A DNA stretch of 64,000 bases, taken from the NCBI GenBank assembly GCA_050246115.1, contig JBFWWP010000004.1:124001-188000 (forward strand). The letters run 5' to 3'. Source of the stretch: JBFWWP01 sp050246115 (lineage in GTDB: Bacteria; Planctomycetota; UBA8108; UBA1146; JAJFFE01). Made by a program: the position numbers and the translations under genes. Positions 54,383 to 63,614 of the stretch are shown here, piece after piece. Below the pieces are notes generated by a model that was given only the letters and a program-made list of their open reading frames with translations, was not told where the DNA came from and did not search any database. Numbering within the stretch: the first letter of the stretch is position 1; the number at the start of each line of letters is the position of its first letter.

Positions 54383-55462
54383 TCACGCCGAGCCCGCAAC
54401 CATCCCGCTACGGCGCGCGCGCGCTTCGGCCAGCCGCTGCTCAGCCACGCGATCGGCGGCGCGGCTGGGAGTGATCCCTTCGCGACGCGCGGTGGCGAAG
54501 ATCTCCCGGAGGCCGCTGTAGATGTTCTCGATCTTCGACACGGCAACACGCTCGTCGTAGCCCGTTGGCTCCAGCTCGACCGACACGTTGATGATCCCGC
54601 CGGCATTGATGACGTAGTCCGGCGCATAGAGGATCCCACGCTCTTGCAGCATGTCGGCGTGGCGGCTCTCGAGCAGCTGGTTGTTGGCTGCCCCGGCGAC
54701 GGCCTTGCACCGCAGTCGGGGGATGGTGTTGTCGTTCAACACGCCCCCTAGAGCACAGGGCGCGAAAATGTCGCATTCGACGTCGTAGATTTCGTCCGGC
54801 TTGACGACCTCTACCCCCGGCAACGCCGCAAACTCGGCGCACACCTCTTCGTCGAGATCGGTCACAGTGCACAACCCCCCGACGATCGATAGGCCGCGCA
54901 CGACCTCACCGCCGACGTGGCCGAGCCCCTGCACCGCATAGTGGAACGGATCGAGTCGACTGGTCCCGAAGCACTCCTCGGCCACCGCCCTGAGTCCGCG
55001 CACGATACCGCGAGCCGTGAAGGGCGACGGGTTACCGCTGGACCCGGACTTCCGGGACAGCCCGGTCACGTACTTCGTCTCCTTGCGGATCCACTCGAGT
55101 TCGCGAATGCCAATCCCCACGTCCTCGGCCGTGATGTACTCGCCGCCCAAGCTGTCGACGAAGCGCCCCATCGCCCGAAACAGCGGCTCGTTCTTGTCCT
55201 TCTGACGGTCACCGATGATGACGGCCTTGCCGCCGCCGAGCCCCGTGTTGGCGCACGCGCTCTTGTAGGTCATGCCGCGCGCGAGGCGCAGGACATCCGT
55301 GAGCGCCTGCTCCTCGGTCTCGTAGGGCCACATGCGGAGCCCGCCGAGCGCCGGACCGAGCGTCAAGTCGTGGATGGCGATGATCGCCCGCAGCCCGGAC
55401 TCGCGATCGCGGGCGAAAACCACTTTGTGGTAGCCGTCGATCGGCAGCTGTTCCAATTCCAT
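54383..55462 (-). CDS. Glu/Leu/Phe/Val-type dehydrogenase (leucine/valine dehydrogenase-like)
   Basis: A 359-residue NAD-dependent amino-acid dehydrogenase. ATG 55462 is preceded by GGAGGAATCCG. The active-site region is 'GPALGGLRMWPYETEEQALTDVLRLARGMTYKSACANTGLGGGKAVIIGD' (Gly-rich loop and Lys residues). The NAD fold begins 'YAVQGLGHVGGEVVRGL', and 'DIFAPCALGGVLND' follows. Length fits leucine or valine dehydrogenases rather than glutamate dehydrogenase. It would reversibly deaminate branched-chain amino acids. Confidence 0.88.
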   Translation of the reverse strand: MELEQLPIDGYHKVVFARDRESGLRAIIAIHDLTLGPALGGLRMWPYETEEQALTDVLRLARGMTYKSACANTGLGGGKAVIIGDRQKDKNEPLFRAMGRFVDSLGGEYITAEDVGIGIRELEWIRKETKYVTGLSRKSGSSGNPSPFTARGIVRGLRAVAEECFGTSRLDPFHYAVQGLGHVGGEVVRGLSIVGGLCTVTDLDEEVCAEFAALPGVEVVKPDEIYDVECDIFAPCALGGVLNDNTIPRLRCKAVAGAANNQLLESRHADMLQERGILYAPDYVINAGGIINVSVELEPTGYDERVAVSKIENIYSGLREIFATARREGITPSRAADRVAEQRLAEARARRSGMVAGSA

Positions 55463-56116
55463 TCGGATTCCTCCTAGGCTGTGCCGCGAAGCGGCTCGGG
55501 GCACAGGCGGGGTGCGTCTTTTGAACTTGCAGACCAAGTTGGGACCGAACCCGACCCACTGGCTCGGGTGTGATCGGTCGGAGAACCTATCGGATCAGGA
55601 CGGAGGTCGGTGGCGAGCGCCGACCCGGCGTCCCCGCGACTACTCCACGGGGAGCGCTCTCGAACGGGGGCACCCTCGACGAATCGAGGTGCAAACGGGA
55701 CTCGATCTGGCAGCCAGCGAGGGGCAACCGGGTGACCGCGGCGGCGTCGCCAGCCGGTCGGCGGCGCGGCAGCGCGGGCTCGGGTGCATCCAGGCGCAGT
55801 CCCGCCCGGTGCTTTCGCGCGCCCTCGGGGCGCCGCGTCCCATCGACCAAGGGGCGGATTGTACGTGAAGAATCGGCGAGGAGCGAGGGAAACTGCGATC
55901 CCGGAGGCGACTCCAAGCGGTTCGAGGAGTGTCTCCGCCGGTTGAGCCCAAACCAGGGACCCGAAGAGCGCCTCCGCCGAACGGGCACTGCGTTTGCGGG
56001 CGGCCGTCGTCTACCGCCCTTGCATTCTCGGCGAGGGGGGTCTATCACACGCGGTTTCGACGGGCCAACGCTCGATCGCGGAACCAGGGGCGCTTGGCCG
56101 GGGGGAGAACGCTCGT
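55463..56116. other. 654-bp gap without a recognisable gene
   Basis: The gap separates two divergent genes. The open frames on either strand are Arg/Pro-rich and frame-shadow-like. I see no recognisable repeat or RNA. The promoters of the dehydrogenase gene and of the LolC-like gene should both lie in it. Confidence 0.45.
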
Positions 56117-57499
56117 TTGAAGTACACGGTCTTCCTGGCCCGCAAGTACCTCTTCAGTCGCTTCATCACCTGGGCAGCGGTCATCGCAGTTGCATTCGGC
56201 GTGTTCGCGCTGATCTCCGTGCTGTCGGTGATGGAGGGATTCAAGGTCAAAATGGTCAGCCACATCCGTGGCTCCCTCGCGCATCTCACGGTTACCGGGC
56301 ACGGCTACGCCTCCCTCTATCAGCAGTACGAGCTCGCGGAGGCCGTCGGCCAACTGCCCCATGTGCTCGCAGTCGCCCCGTTCGTCGAACAGGCAGCCAT
56401 ATTCAAAGCGTCACAACTGCGCCACTGTTCCGTCCGCGGCGTCGATCCGCTGCTGGAAGCGAAGGTCGGCGACTTTGCGTCGTACCTCCTGCGCGACGAC
56501 GAGGTCGCCCTCCGGGTGCTCGACAACAGTGACACCTTCGCTGCGGACCGTAAGCCCCTGAGTGACGCCGAGATCGAGGATCTGTTCTCGCGCGAGCGAC
56601 GATTGCGGGCGGCCCGCAGCGCGGGGGTCAGCGAACTGGAACTCGAGACCAACCTCCCGCAGCCCATCGTCGTCGGCATCGAGGCCATTCGCACCCATTC
56701 GGCGGCGATCGGACAGATCCTGCAGTTGTCGTCCTACAGTCCGATCTCGCTCGAGCCGTGCTCCCAGAACTTCGTGGTCGTCGGCGCATTCCAGTCGGGC
56801 ATCTACGAGCAGGACGCCTCTTGGATGTTCACCCCCATCCGCGCGGCGCAGGAGTTCCTGGCGCTCTACGACGATCGGCCCGAGATCAACGAGTACCGAT
56901 TCTCGGGCCTCGCGATTCGCCTCGACGACTACACGTTCGCGGATGCCGTGAGTGCAGACATCTACCGCGTGGCGACCGAATTTCTCGGGCTGTCCTCGGT
57001 CGTGGTGCTCACGTGGGAGGACCAACGCAGGCACCTGCTCGACGCGGTGGTGAACGAGAAGAGCATCATCTCGCTCATGATGATGCTGATCGTCGCCTTC
57101 GCGGGGGCCATGATCTTTTTGCTGCTGACCTTGCTGGTGATCGAGAAGACCCGCGACCTCGGCGTCCTGCGGTCACTGGGCGCTACCTCGCAGGGAGTCG
57201 TGAGCGTGATCCTGATCGTCGGACTCACACTCGTTCTCTGTGGCATCGCCCTGGGCGGACTCGCCGGCTGGCTCTTCGTGACGAACATCAACGAGATCCA
57301 CGACGTCTTCCACCAGCTGACCGGGCGGCAGCTGTTTCCACCGAACATCTACTACCTGAGTTCCATCCCCGTGGCGTTCAAGCCCTGGGACCTCGGGCTG
57401 ATCATCGGCTCCGCTTACCTCTTTGGATTCCTGGGGAGCTTGGTCCCCGCGATTTGGGCTTCCCGCGTCGACCCGATCAAGGCGCTCCGCCATGAGTGA
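56117..57499 (+). CDS. LolC/LolE-type lipoprotein-release permease
   Basis: A 460-residue FtsX-like permease starting at TTG 56117 (GGGGAG nine bases upstream). One N-terminal helix ('FITWAAVIAVAFGVFALISVLSVMEGFK') is followed by a large periplasmic domain of about 320 residues and three C-terminal helices around 'LMMMLIVAFAGAMIFLLLTLLVIEKTRDLGVLRSLGAT', the FtsX signature. With the ATPase gene that overlaps it by eight bases it should form a LolCDE-like complex that extracts lipoproteins to the outer membrane. Only one permease gene is present, so a homodimer (LolF-like) is possible. Confidence 0.88.
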   Translation: MKYTVFLARKYLFSRFITWAAVIAVAFGVFALISVLSVMEGFKVKMVSHIRGSLAHLTVTGHGYASLYQQYELAEAVGQLPHVLAVAPFVEQAAIFKASQLRHCSVRGVDPLLEAKVGDFASYLLRDDEVALRVLDNSDTFAADRKPLSDAEIEDLFSRERRLRAARSAGVSELELETNLPQPIVVGIEAIRTHSAAIGQILQLSSYSPISLEPCSQNFVVVGAFQSGIYEQDASWMFTPIRAAQEFLALYDDRPEINEYRFSGLAIRLDDYTFADAVSADIYRVATEFLGLSSVVVLTWEDQRRHLLDAVVNEKSIISLMMMLIVAFAGAMIFLLLTLLVIEKTRDLGVLRSLGATSQGVVSVILIVGLTLVLCGIALGGLAGWLFVTNINEIHDVFHQLTGRQLFPPNIYYLSSIPVAFKPWDLGLIIGSAYLFGFLGSLVPAIWASRVDPIKALRHE

Positions 57500-58247
57500 G
57501 CCCATGCCGATCTTGGAAGCCACCGACCTCAGCCGATCGTTTACCTTCCCGGGGGGCAACGTCGAAGTCCTGAAGGGCGTCAGCCTCACCGTTCTCACGG
57601 GGGAGATCGTCGCGATCCAGGGCGAGTCGGGGGTCGGTAAGAGCACGTTGCTGAACCTCATCGGCCTGCTCGACGTCCCGACCCGCGGGAGTGTCACCTA
57701 TCACGAGGCGGGAGGCCGCAGACACAACACGGCCACCCTGAATGCCGCAGGCCGGGCCCACTTGCGCAATCGCTTCCTCGGCTTCGTGTTCCAGTTCTAT
57801 CATCTGTTGCCGGACATGGACGTCCTCGAGAACGTGCTGATACCCACCATGGTGAACCGCTCTTGGTTCGCCTACAATCGCGAGCGACGTGCCCTGCGCG
57901 ACCGCGCGCGCGACTTGCTCGCCAGGGTGGGCGTGAGCCATCGCGAGAGTCACCGGGTCACGACGTTGTCGGGCGGTGAGCGCCAACGGGTAGCGATCGC
58001 ACGGGCGCTCATGAACGACCCGCGGCTCGTGCTCTGCGACGAGCCAACGGGCAACCTGGACACGACCACCAGCGAACGCATTCACGAGTTGTTCCGGGAA
58101 CTCAACGAGACCCTCGGCACGACCTTCTTGATAGTGACTCACGACCGACACCTAGCAAAGCAGGCCGGGCGCTCGCTGCTGATGGTCGACGGACAGTTCT
58201 GCGCTGACGCAGCCGCAACCGAGCCCGATCCGGTCCGCAGGGGCTAA
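57492..58247 (+). CDS. lolD: LolD-type ABC transporter ATPase
   Basis: A 251-residue ATPase with Walker A 'GESGVGKSTLLNLIG', Q-loop 'FVFQFYHLLPDMDVLENV', signature 'TLSGGERQRVAIARALMNDPRLVLCDEPTGNLD' and H-loop 'FLIVTHD'. The pattern is that of the MacB/LolD family. The ATG overlaps the permease stop by eight bases. It probably energises lipoprotein release. Confidence 0.93.
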   Translation: MSEPMPILEATDLSRSFTFPGGNVEVLKGVSLTVLTGEIVAIQGESGVGKSTLLNLIGLLDVPTRGSVTYHEAGGRRHNTATLNAAGRAHLRNRFLGFVFQFYHLLPDMDVLENVLIPTMVNRSWFAYNRERRALRDRARDLLARVGVSHRESHRVTTLSGGERQRVAIARALMNDPRLVLCDEPTGNLDTTTSERIHELFRELNETLGTTFLIVTHDRHLAKQAGRSLLMVDGQFCADAAATEPDPVRRG

Positions 58248-58287
58248 CCAGCGGTGGCGGGCACTTCCCGACCGTGGAGAGTTGGAC

Positions 58288-59766
58288 ATGGCGCTTCTCA
58301 GAGTTACCCAGGGTGAACTCGCCGGCAAGACCTTCCCCCTTACCGGCGAGAAGATGGTCATTGGGCGCGAGAGCGACGTGCTCCCGGTGCTGGACCAAGG
58401 GGTCAGTCGGCAGCACGCAGAGATCTTCCACATTGGGGAGCTCTACTTCATCCGCGACCTCGGCAGTCGCAACGGCACGTTCTTGAACGAGAACCGTGTC
58501 GCCGATCAAGACGTGCTGCGCCATGGAGATCGGGTCCACGTTGGCAACACGGTGATGGTCTTCGAGGACAGTCACGCACAGCGTTCGGACTCGCGCGTCA
58601 TCCGCTATGGGGACTCGGTCGACAAGCCGGGTTCCACGCTGAGCCTCAACCTCCCGACCGACCGGCCGCCGAAGATGCCCGCCCGAGGCGCGGAAACGAC
58701 CCGCCTACAGGCGCTCTATCAGGTCTCGCGCATCCTGGGCACCGGCGACGATCCGCGAACCATCTTCGAGAACGTGGTTCGTGAAATGAGCGAGATCCTG
58801 AATTCGGATCACGTCTACCTGTTCGAGTACCACCGAGACGGCGAGACCGAGTTCACGGCTCGAGCTCACTTCGATCGCATCCCAGCGAGTGACGTGATCG
58901 TCTCGCGAAGCATCCTCCGGCGCGTTCGCGACGAAGGGCGTCCCGTCTTGTCGAAAGACGCGCTCCTGGACGAGCGCTTTTCATCGGCAGACAGCATCAT
59001 TGCGCAGCAGCTCAAGTCGATCCTCTGCGTACCGCTGCTCGTCGCCAACCGACCGATCGGTGCCATCTACGCGACCAACACGAAGATCTCCGAGGCCTTC
59101 TCGCCAGAAGACCTGGAGTTCGCCGCGATCATCGGCATGATCGTCGGGAACGCCCTCGAGATGTGGGAGGTCATCGCCAACCAAGGCCGAGCCTACCGAG
59201 ACGTACTCAAGATCATTTCGTCGGTGGCCGAGTTCCGAGAAGCCGCCGACCGCGGCCGTTCGGAGCGAGTCGCGACCTACGCGGCGGCCATCGCTCGGGA
59301 GCTCGGACACACGCCCAAGGAGATTCGCAACATCTGGGTCGCCGCAATGCTCCACGACGTCGGCGCCATTGCGCTGAGTGAGCAAGAGATCCAGAACGCG
59401 GTCAACCTCGAGCAGCGCAAGGCCAAACTCGCTCGCGAGCTGTTGGAGCGAACACCGGAACTGGCCGAAGTTGCGCCGATCATCCTAGGCCACACGGAGC
59501 GACTCGACGGCAGCGGGTTCCCCGAAGGGGCGTCGGGCGACGCGGTCGACCGCCGGGCGCAAATCGTGGGTCTCGCCTGCGAACTGGAGCAGCTGTTGAC
59601 TCACGGCGAGAGCTCGGGAGAGTTGAGCGCGAAGCGGGCCATGGTGCGAATTCGCGACGTGGCCGAAGCCAAGTTCCTCCCCGAAGTCGTGCGGGCCCTC
59701 CTGCGCGCCTACCGCAGTGGCGCGCTGTTCCAAGCCGACAAGACGTTGTTCGAAATGGTGCTGTAA
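58288..59766 (+). CDS. FHA-GAF-HD domain signalling protein
   Basis: A 492-residue protein with three modules. The FHA domain (20-92: 'GRESDV', 'SRQHAEIF', 'GSRNGTFLN') binds phosphothreonine. A GAF domain (about 130-290) is ligand-sensing. A C-terminal HD-type phosphohydrolase domain (about 300-460) has 'AAMLHDVGAIAL' and 'GHTERLDGSGFPEG'. The last resembles the HD-GYP motif but reads GFP and lacks the usual HHE, so cyclic-di-GMP hydrolysis is not assured. ATG 58288 follows GGAGAG. The stop codon TAA shares its last base with a 181-bp element. Confidence 0.88.
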   Translation: MALLRVTQGELAGKTFPLTGEKMVIGRESDVLPVLDQGVSRQHAEIFHIGELYFIRDLGSRNGTFLNENRVADQDVLRHGDRVHVGNTVMVFEDSHAQRSDSRVIRYGDSVDKPGSTLSLNLPTDRPPKMPARGAETTRLQALYQVSRILGTGDDPRTIFENVVREMSEILNSDHVYLFEYHRDGETEFTARAHFDRIPASDVIVSRSILRRVRDEGRPVLSKDALLDERFSSADSIIAQQLKSILCVPLLVANRPIGAIYATNTKISEAFSPEDLEFAAIIGMIVGNALEMWEVIANQGRAYRDVLKIISSVAEFREAADRGRSERVATYAAAIARELGHTPKEIRNIWVAAMLHDVGAIALSEQEIQNAVNLEQRKAKLARELLERTPELAEVAPIILGHTERLDGSGFPEGASGDAVDRRAQIVGLACELEQLLTHGESSGELSAKRAMVRIRDVAEAKFLPEVVRALLRAYRSGALFQADKTLFEMVL

Positions 59767-59946
59767 GGAGTCGCCCAAGAATCACTTCGACATCTCGCCG
59801 ACGATTTGGGTCAGATTCGGCCGATCCGGAAAGCTCGGAACCGGAGGCGCAGCCTTAGTTCCGGTGAGGATTTCGAGGTTCTCGGATCGGTCGAAGATGG
59901 CCCGAAGCGACGAGCAAGAGGGTGAAGTTACTCTTGCGCGACTCCT
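59766..59946 (+). mobile_element. 181-bp foldback (MITE-like) element, copy 3
   Basis: Starts AGGAGTCGCCCAAGA on the last base of the upstream TAA stop codon (59764-59766) and ends GCGCGACTCCT. The terminal inverted repeats have three mismatches, so this copy is the most decayed. Internal arms and loop are as in copies 1 and 2, and the length is again 181 bp. The remaining 111 bases before the next gene contain nothing recognisable. Confidence 0.85.
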
Positions 59947-60057
59947 GAGCGCAGGGTCGGGGCCGAGGACCGGAATCCGAGATGCGCACTCGAGTCGCGC
60001 GTAGCACGCATCCCGGAACCGGAATCCCGACTCTACCCGGTCGCCAGAAGCTTGCCC

Positions 60058-60576
60058 CTACGGCTTGAAGGGCTCGCTGAGATTGGCGCCATCTTGAATG
60101 GCCACGCTGGTGCACACCATCGATAGGGACTTCTGCGGACCCACAATCTTGCCGATCTCCTCAGGCGAGGCGCCCGCGTCCTCGAGATAGTGGCGCGCTT
60201 CCTCCTCGGTGATCACCTCTTGCTTGACCGTACCTTCGAGAATGGCCATCCGCCCGCCCGCGTCGAGGGGCACAAAAAACCCGTTGGCGCAGTCACCCGA
60301 CTCGACGAACCGCGCCCGCATAGTCTGGGTACCGCTCCCGAGAGTAAGCCAGCAACCCCTCTTCGAGCAAACCTCATGGATCGGCCCCGAAACCCGAACC
60401 TGCTTGTCCGCGAACTCATCCGGATGCGCGAGCACACGGTCGATGGCCACGGCAGCCGGCTTCGAGGCATTCAAAGACGCGCCGTAGACCTTGTAGCTCT
60501 TGGGAATACCCGAGCACCCTACCGTACCCAGCAGCAATGCTCCGCACACGACGACGAACCCACCGAGCACTTTCAT
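60058..60576 (-). CDS. DUF4920-like lipoprotein
   Basis: A 172-residue putative lipoprotein. The signal segment ends in 'LLGTVGC' (Cys 21) and GAGAGG precedes ATG 60576. The mature domain with 'VRVSGPIHEVCSKRGCWLTLGSGTQTMRARF' resembles the small OB-fold DUF4920 domain of outer-membrane or periplasmic proteins. Two Cys in 'CSKRGC' may bind metal or form a disulfide. Function unknown. It is convergent with the FHA-GAF-HD gene. Confidence 0.78.
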   Translation of the reverse strand: MKVLGGFVVVCGALLLGTVGCSGIPKSYKVYGASLNASKPAAVAIDRVLAHPDEFADKQVRVSGPIHEVCSKRGCWLTLGSGTQTMRARFVESGDCANGFFVPLDAGGRMAILEGTVKQEVITEEEARHYLEDAGASPEEIGKIVGPQKSLSMVCTSVAIQDGANLSEPFKP

Positions 60577-61002
60577 GGTAAGCCTCTCGCATCGACGCGT
60601 GTCGCGCCGATTCTGAATGACCCCGTCTGATTGACGACGCCGGAGTGAATCACGAAGACTCTCACGGACCGCGCATCCTGAAGCACGACCCAGCCCGGGT
60701 CAAGGTCGACGCCACCGCGGCAGAGCGCGTGTGGACGCCGACCTCGGGCCGACAGCGGCCGTGAGCGACGAAGTTACGAACGGGGAAGGGCACGCTCGCC
60801 GCCCACGATGGTCGCGAACCTCTCGGTGACTGCGTCACGCCAGGGATTTCACGGGGCCAGCGTCCGCGCGGGGCGCCAAATGGTCGTGCGTTTTCGGACC
60901 GTGGGTGGTATCCCGTTCGTGGGCGTCCCATCGACCCTACCGCGTGGTCTTTCGACCGAGAGCCTCACCCTCCGTGGAGGGTTGGCTCGTGAGGAGGCAA
61001 AC
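60577..61002. other. 426-bp upstream region of the VCBS gene with a 5' hairpin
   Basis: No gene is seen. Just before the start of the VCBS gene, ACCCTCC and GGAGGGT (60967-60973 and 60976-60982) form a perfect 7-bp hairpin with a two-base centre. It is followed by GTGAGGAGGC containing the ribosome site. A role in translation control is conceivable. Confidence 0.5.
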
Positions 61003-63576
61003 ATGCACGTCACGTCATGGATCCGGTTCGCGCCGCGGGTGCAGTGGGCTGCAATGTTGATACTCGCTCTCGTCGTGGCAACCGTCGCGGCTTCCGGGTG
61101 TCGCAACAAGACTGGAGGCAAGGCGGTCGGTGGCTCGATCCCGGGCCCCCCGCCGACCGGCTCGGCGCCCGAGTTCGCCGGGGTGGCCGAGTTCCTCGAT
61201 GTCAACGACAGCGGAAGCGTCGACGCAGGCGACACGCTGACCCTGCGATTCGACCAAGCGGTCATGCTGAATGGCCTGTCGGTGTTGGATTTCGAGTTGC
61301 CCGTGGCGGGCGACTCGCTCGGTGCCGGCGCATCGGTGGCCAGCGGCTCGCGCCCCAATGAAGTGGTCATCACCCTCGGAGCAACCCCAGTGCTGAGGGT
61401 CGGCCGCGCGTTCCATCCCAGTGCCACAACGGCAAACTCGCCGTCGGGCATCACGCTCAGCCCGGCTCTCGCTACGAATCGGATCGTGGGCCTCACGGGT
61501 GGAGTGGAGGTCGCGCTACCGGCTGACGTGCTCGACGTGGTCGCAGGCTACCGAAACAGCGGCCAGGCACTCGCGGGCGACCCGGTCACCGACTCGCTCT
61601 GCGTCGATCTCGACGGCGACGGCGATCTCGATTTGGTCGTGGCAGCAAGCGGCACCAACACCGTTTGGATCAACGACGGCGACGGCGTCTTCACGGAGTT
61701 GCCGCCACCTCTCGGGGCAGGGAACTGCACTTCGGTTGCGTCCGCGGACGTCGACGGAGACGGAGACGTCGATCTGATCTTTGGGTACGACAACCTGCAA
61801 GGGGATGCGGTTTGGCTCAACGATGGGTCCGCGGGCTTCACCTCGAACGGCCAGTCGTTGCGGACCGCGAACACTGCCGCCGTGGTGGTGGGTGACGTCG
61901 ATGGCGACGGCGACCTCGACTTCATCTCGTGCCACTTCGATTCGCCGCACATCGTGTGGCTCAACGATGGCGACGGCCAATTCACCGACAGCGGACAATC
62001 CCTGGGTTCCGGCTCGGACACGGCAGTGCTGGCGGACCTCGACGACGACGGCGATCTCGACCTCGTCGAAGGCAGTGATCCGGGGCCGTGCCGGGTGTAT
62101 CTGAACGACGGAGTGGGCACCTTCACGCCGTTCTCGGACCTGCCCGGATCCGCAGCGGTCACCATCGCGGTAGCCGATGTAGATGGAGACGGCGACCTCG
62201 ACCTGATCTGCGGTGCGAGCGGTCCTGACCAGTTGTGGCTCGGCAATGGTGACGGGACCTTCGTGCTATCGCCCACACCAGTGGGCAGCGACGGCTCGAC
62301 TCCGGTGGTCGAGGCGCTCGACGTCGACGGCGACGGGGACGTGGACCTCGTCTTCGTAACGCCGGACGGCGTCGCGATCTGGCTCGGTGACGGGACTGGA
62401 GGGTTCGAGAACTCCCAGCTACCGGTGGGCGACTCGACGGTGACTCAGGTCGTGAGCGGGGACATCGACGGCGATGGAGACCTCGACCTCGTCTTGGGAC
62501 GTGGCCCGGATGCGACTCAGGTTTGGACGGCTTCCGGGCTGCCCTCATTCGTGGGCTTGATCACCGGCTCCAGCGTGCCGTTCGCAGCCACCCGGACCAG
62601 TGCCTTCGGGGATGTGGACGACGACGGCGACCTCGACCTCGTCGTCGGCGTCGCGCTGTCCCCGGGCGCGAGCGAGACGCGACTCCTGCTCGGGGACGGC
62701 ACCGGGGCCTTCGTCGACAGCGGCCAAGTCGTCAGCGGTACTCGCGCATCCTCCTCGACTCTCTTCGACGCGGATGAGGACGGCGACCTCGATCTCCTCG
62801 AGACCCGACGAAGCGGAGTCGACTTGCTGTACCTCAACGACGGCACCGGCCAGTACTCCCTGTCGCCGGTCGTCCTCCCGGACACCGACACGAGTGCCGC
62901 GGCGGTGGGCGACGTGAATGGAGACGGCAACACGGACATCGTGACCGCGGTCATCGGACCGAACCGGGTCTTGTTCGGGGATGGCAACGGGGGTTTCGTC
63001 GACTCCGGGCAGCTGCTGGGGCTCGACCTCACGTTCGCCGTCGCGCTAGCCGATGTGGACAACGACGGCGACCTCGACTTGATCGAGGGGAAGAGCTTCT
63101 TGCGATCCTCGCGCGTTTGGGTCAACGACGGCAGCGGCACCTTCGTGGACTCGGGCCAGGCCCTGGGCGTGTTCGGCGTCTACGACATCGCAACCGGCGA
63201 CCTCAACGGTGACGGGGCCGTGGACCTCGTCCTGGGCCGACTCGCCGCCGGTGACGTAGGCGCCCCCAACGTCATCTTGTTCAACGACGGGTCCGGTCAG
63301 TTCACCGATAGCGGCCAGGTGTTCGCGGCGGACTCGACGTTGGCCATCGCCTTGGCGGATGTCGACGGCGACGGCGACCTCGATCTCATCGAAGGCAACC
63401 TCACGGACAATCGTTTGTACTTGAACGACGGGATGGGGCTGTTCATCGACACCGCGACCCTCGGGGCCGGCTTCACCGAGTCTCTCAGCGTCGGCGACGT
63501 GAACCGCGACGGGGGCGTCGACATCTTCGTGGGGAACTCTTCGGGCGAGCCGTCACGACTGTGGTTGAACCAGTAG
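61003..63576 (+). CDS. VCBS/FG-GAP repeat lipoprotein
   Basis: An 857-residue putative lipoprotein; GAGGAGG lies six bases before ATG 61003. The N-terminal lipobox is 'VAASGC' (Cys 33). After a short domain with 'DVNDSGSVDAGDTLTLRFDQAVML' come 14 repeats with the calcium-binding motif D-x-D/N-x-D-G-D/N-x-D-L/I ('DVDGDGDLDLI', 'DADEDGDLDLLET', 'DVNRDGGVDIFVG'), each with a 'VWLNDGDGVFT'-like strand. These form an integrin-alpha-like beta-propeller. Likely surface-exposed, calcium-dependent adhesion or matrix binding. A protease or enzyme domain is absent. Confidence 0.9.
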   Translation: MHVTSWIRFAPRVQWAAMLILALVVATVAASGCRNKTGGKAVGGSIPGPPPTGSAPEFAGVAEFLDVNDSGSVDAGDTLTLRFDQAVMLNGLSVLDFELPVAGDSLGAGASVASGSRPNEVVITLGATPVLRVGRAFHPSATTANSPSGITLSPALATNRIVGLTGGVEVALPADVLDVVAGYRNSGQALAGDPVTDSLCVDLDGDGDLDLVVAASGTNTVWINDGDGVFTELPPPLGAGNCTSVASADVDGDGDVDLIFGYDNLQGDAVWLNDGSAGFTSNGQSLRTANTAAVVVGDVDGDGDLDFISCHFDSPHIVWLNDGDGQFTDSGQSLGSGSDTAVLADLDDDGDLDLVEGSDPGPCRVYLNDGVGTFTPFSDLPGSAAVTIAVADVDGDGDLDLICGASGPDQLWLGNGDGTFVLSPTPVGSDGSTPVVEALDVDGDGDVDLVFVTPDGVAIWLGDGTGGFENSQLPVGDSTVTQVVSGDIDGDGDLDLVLGRGPDATQVWTASGLPSFVGLITGSSVPFAATRTSAFGDVDDDGDLDLVVGVALSPGASETRLLLGDGTGAFVDSGQVVSGTRASSSTLFDADEDGDLDLLETRRSGVDLLYLNDGTGQYSLSPVVLPDTDTSAAAVGDVNGDGNTDIVTAVIGPNRVLFGDGNGGFVDSGQLLGLDLTFAVALADVDNDGDLDLIEGKSFLRSSRVWVNDGSGTFVDSGQALGVFGVYDIATGDLNGDGAVDLVLGRLAAGDVGAPNVILFNDGSGQFTDSGQVFAADSTLAIALADVDGDGDLDLIEGNLTDNRLYLNDGMGLFIDTATLGAGFTESLSVGDVNRDGGVDIFVGNSSGEPSRLWLNQ

Positions 63577-63614
63577 CTCCGGGCGCGGAGCGCGATGCGA
63601 CTCGCGGCGAGAAC

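Noticed and set aside
55570..56116. Protein-coding frame upstream of the LolC-like gene
   Set aside because: Arg/Pro-rich shadow-like composition. The supported permease start at 56117 has its own ribosome site.
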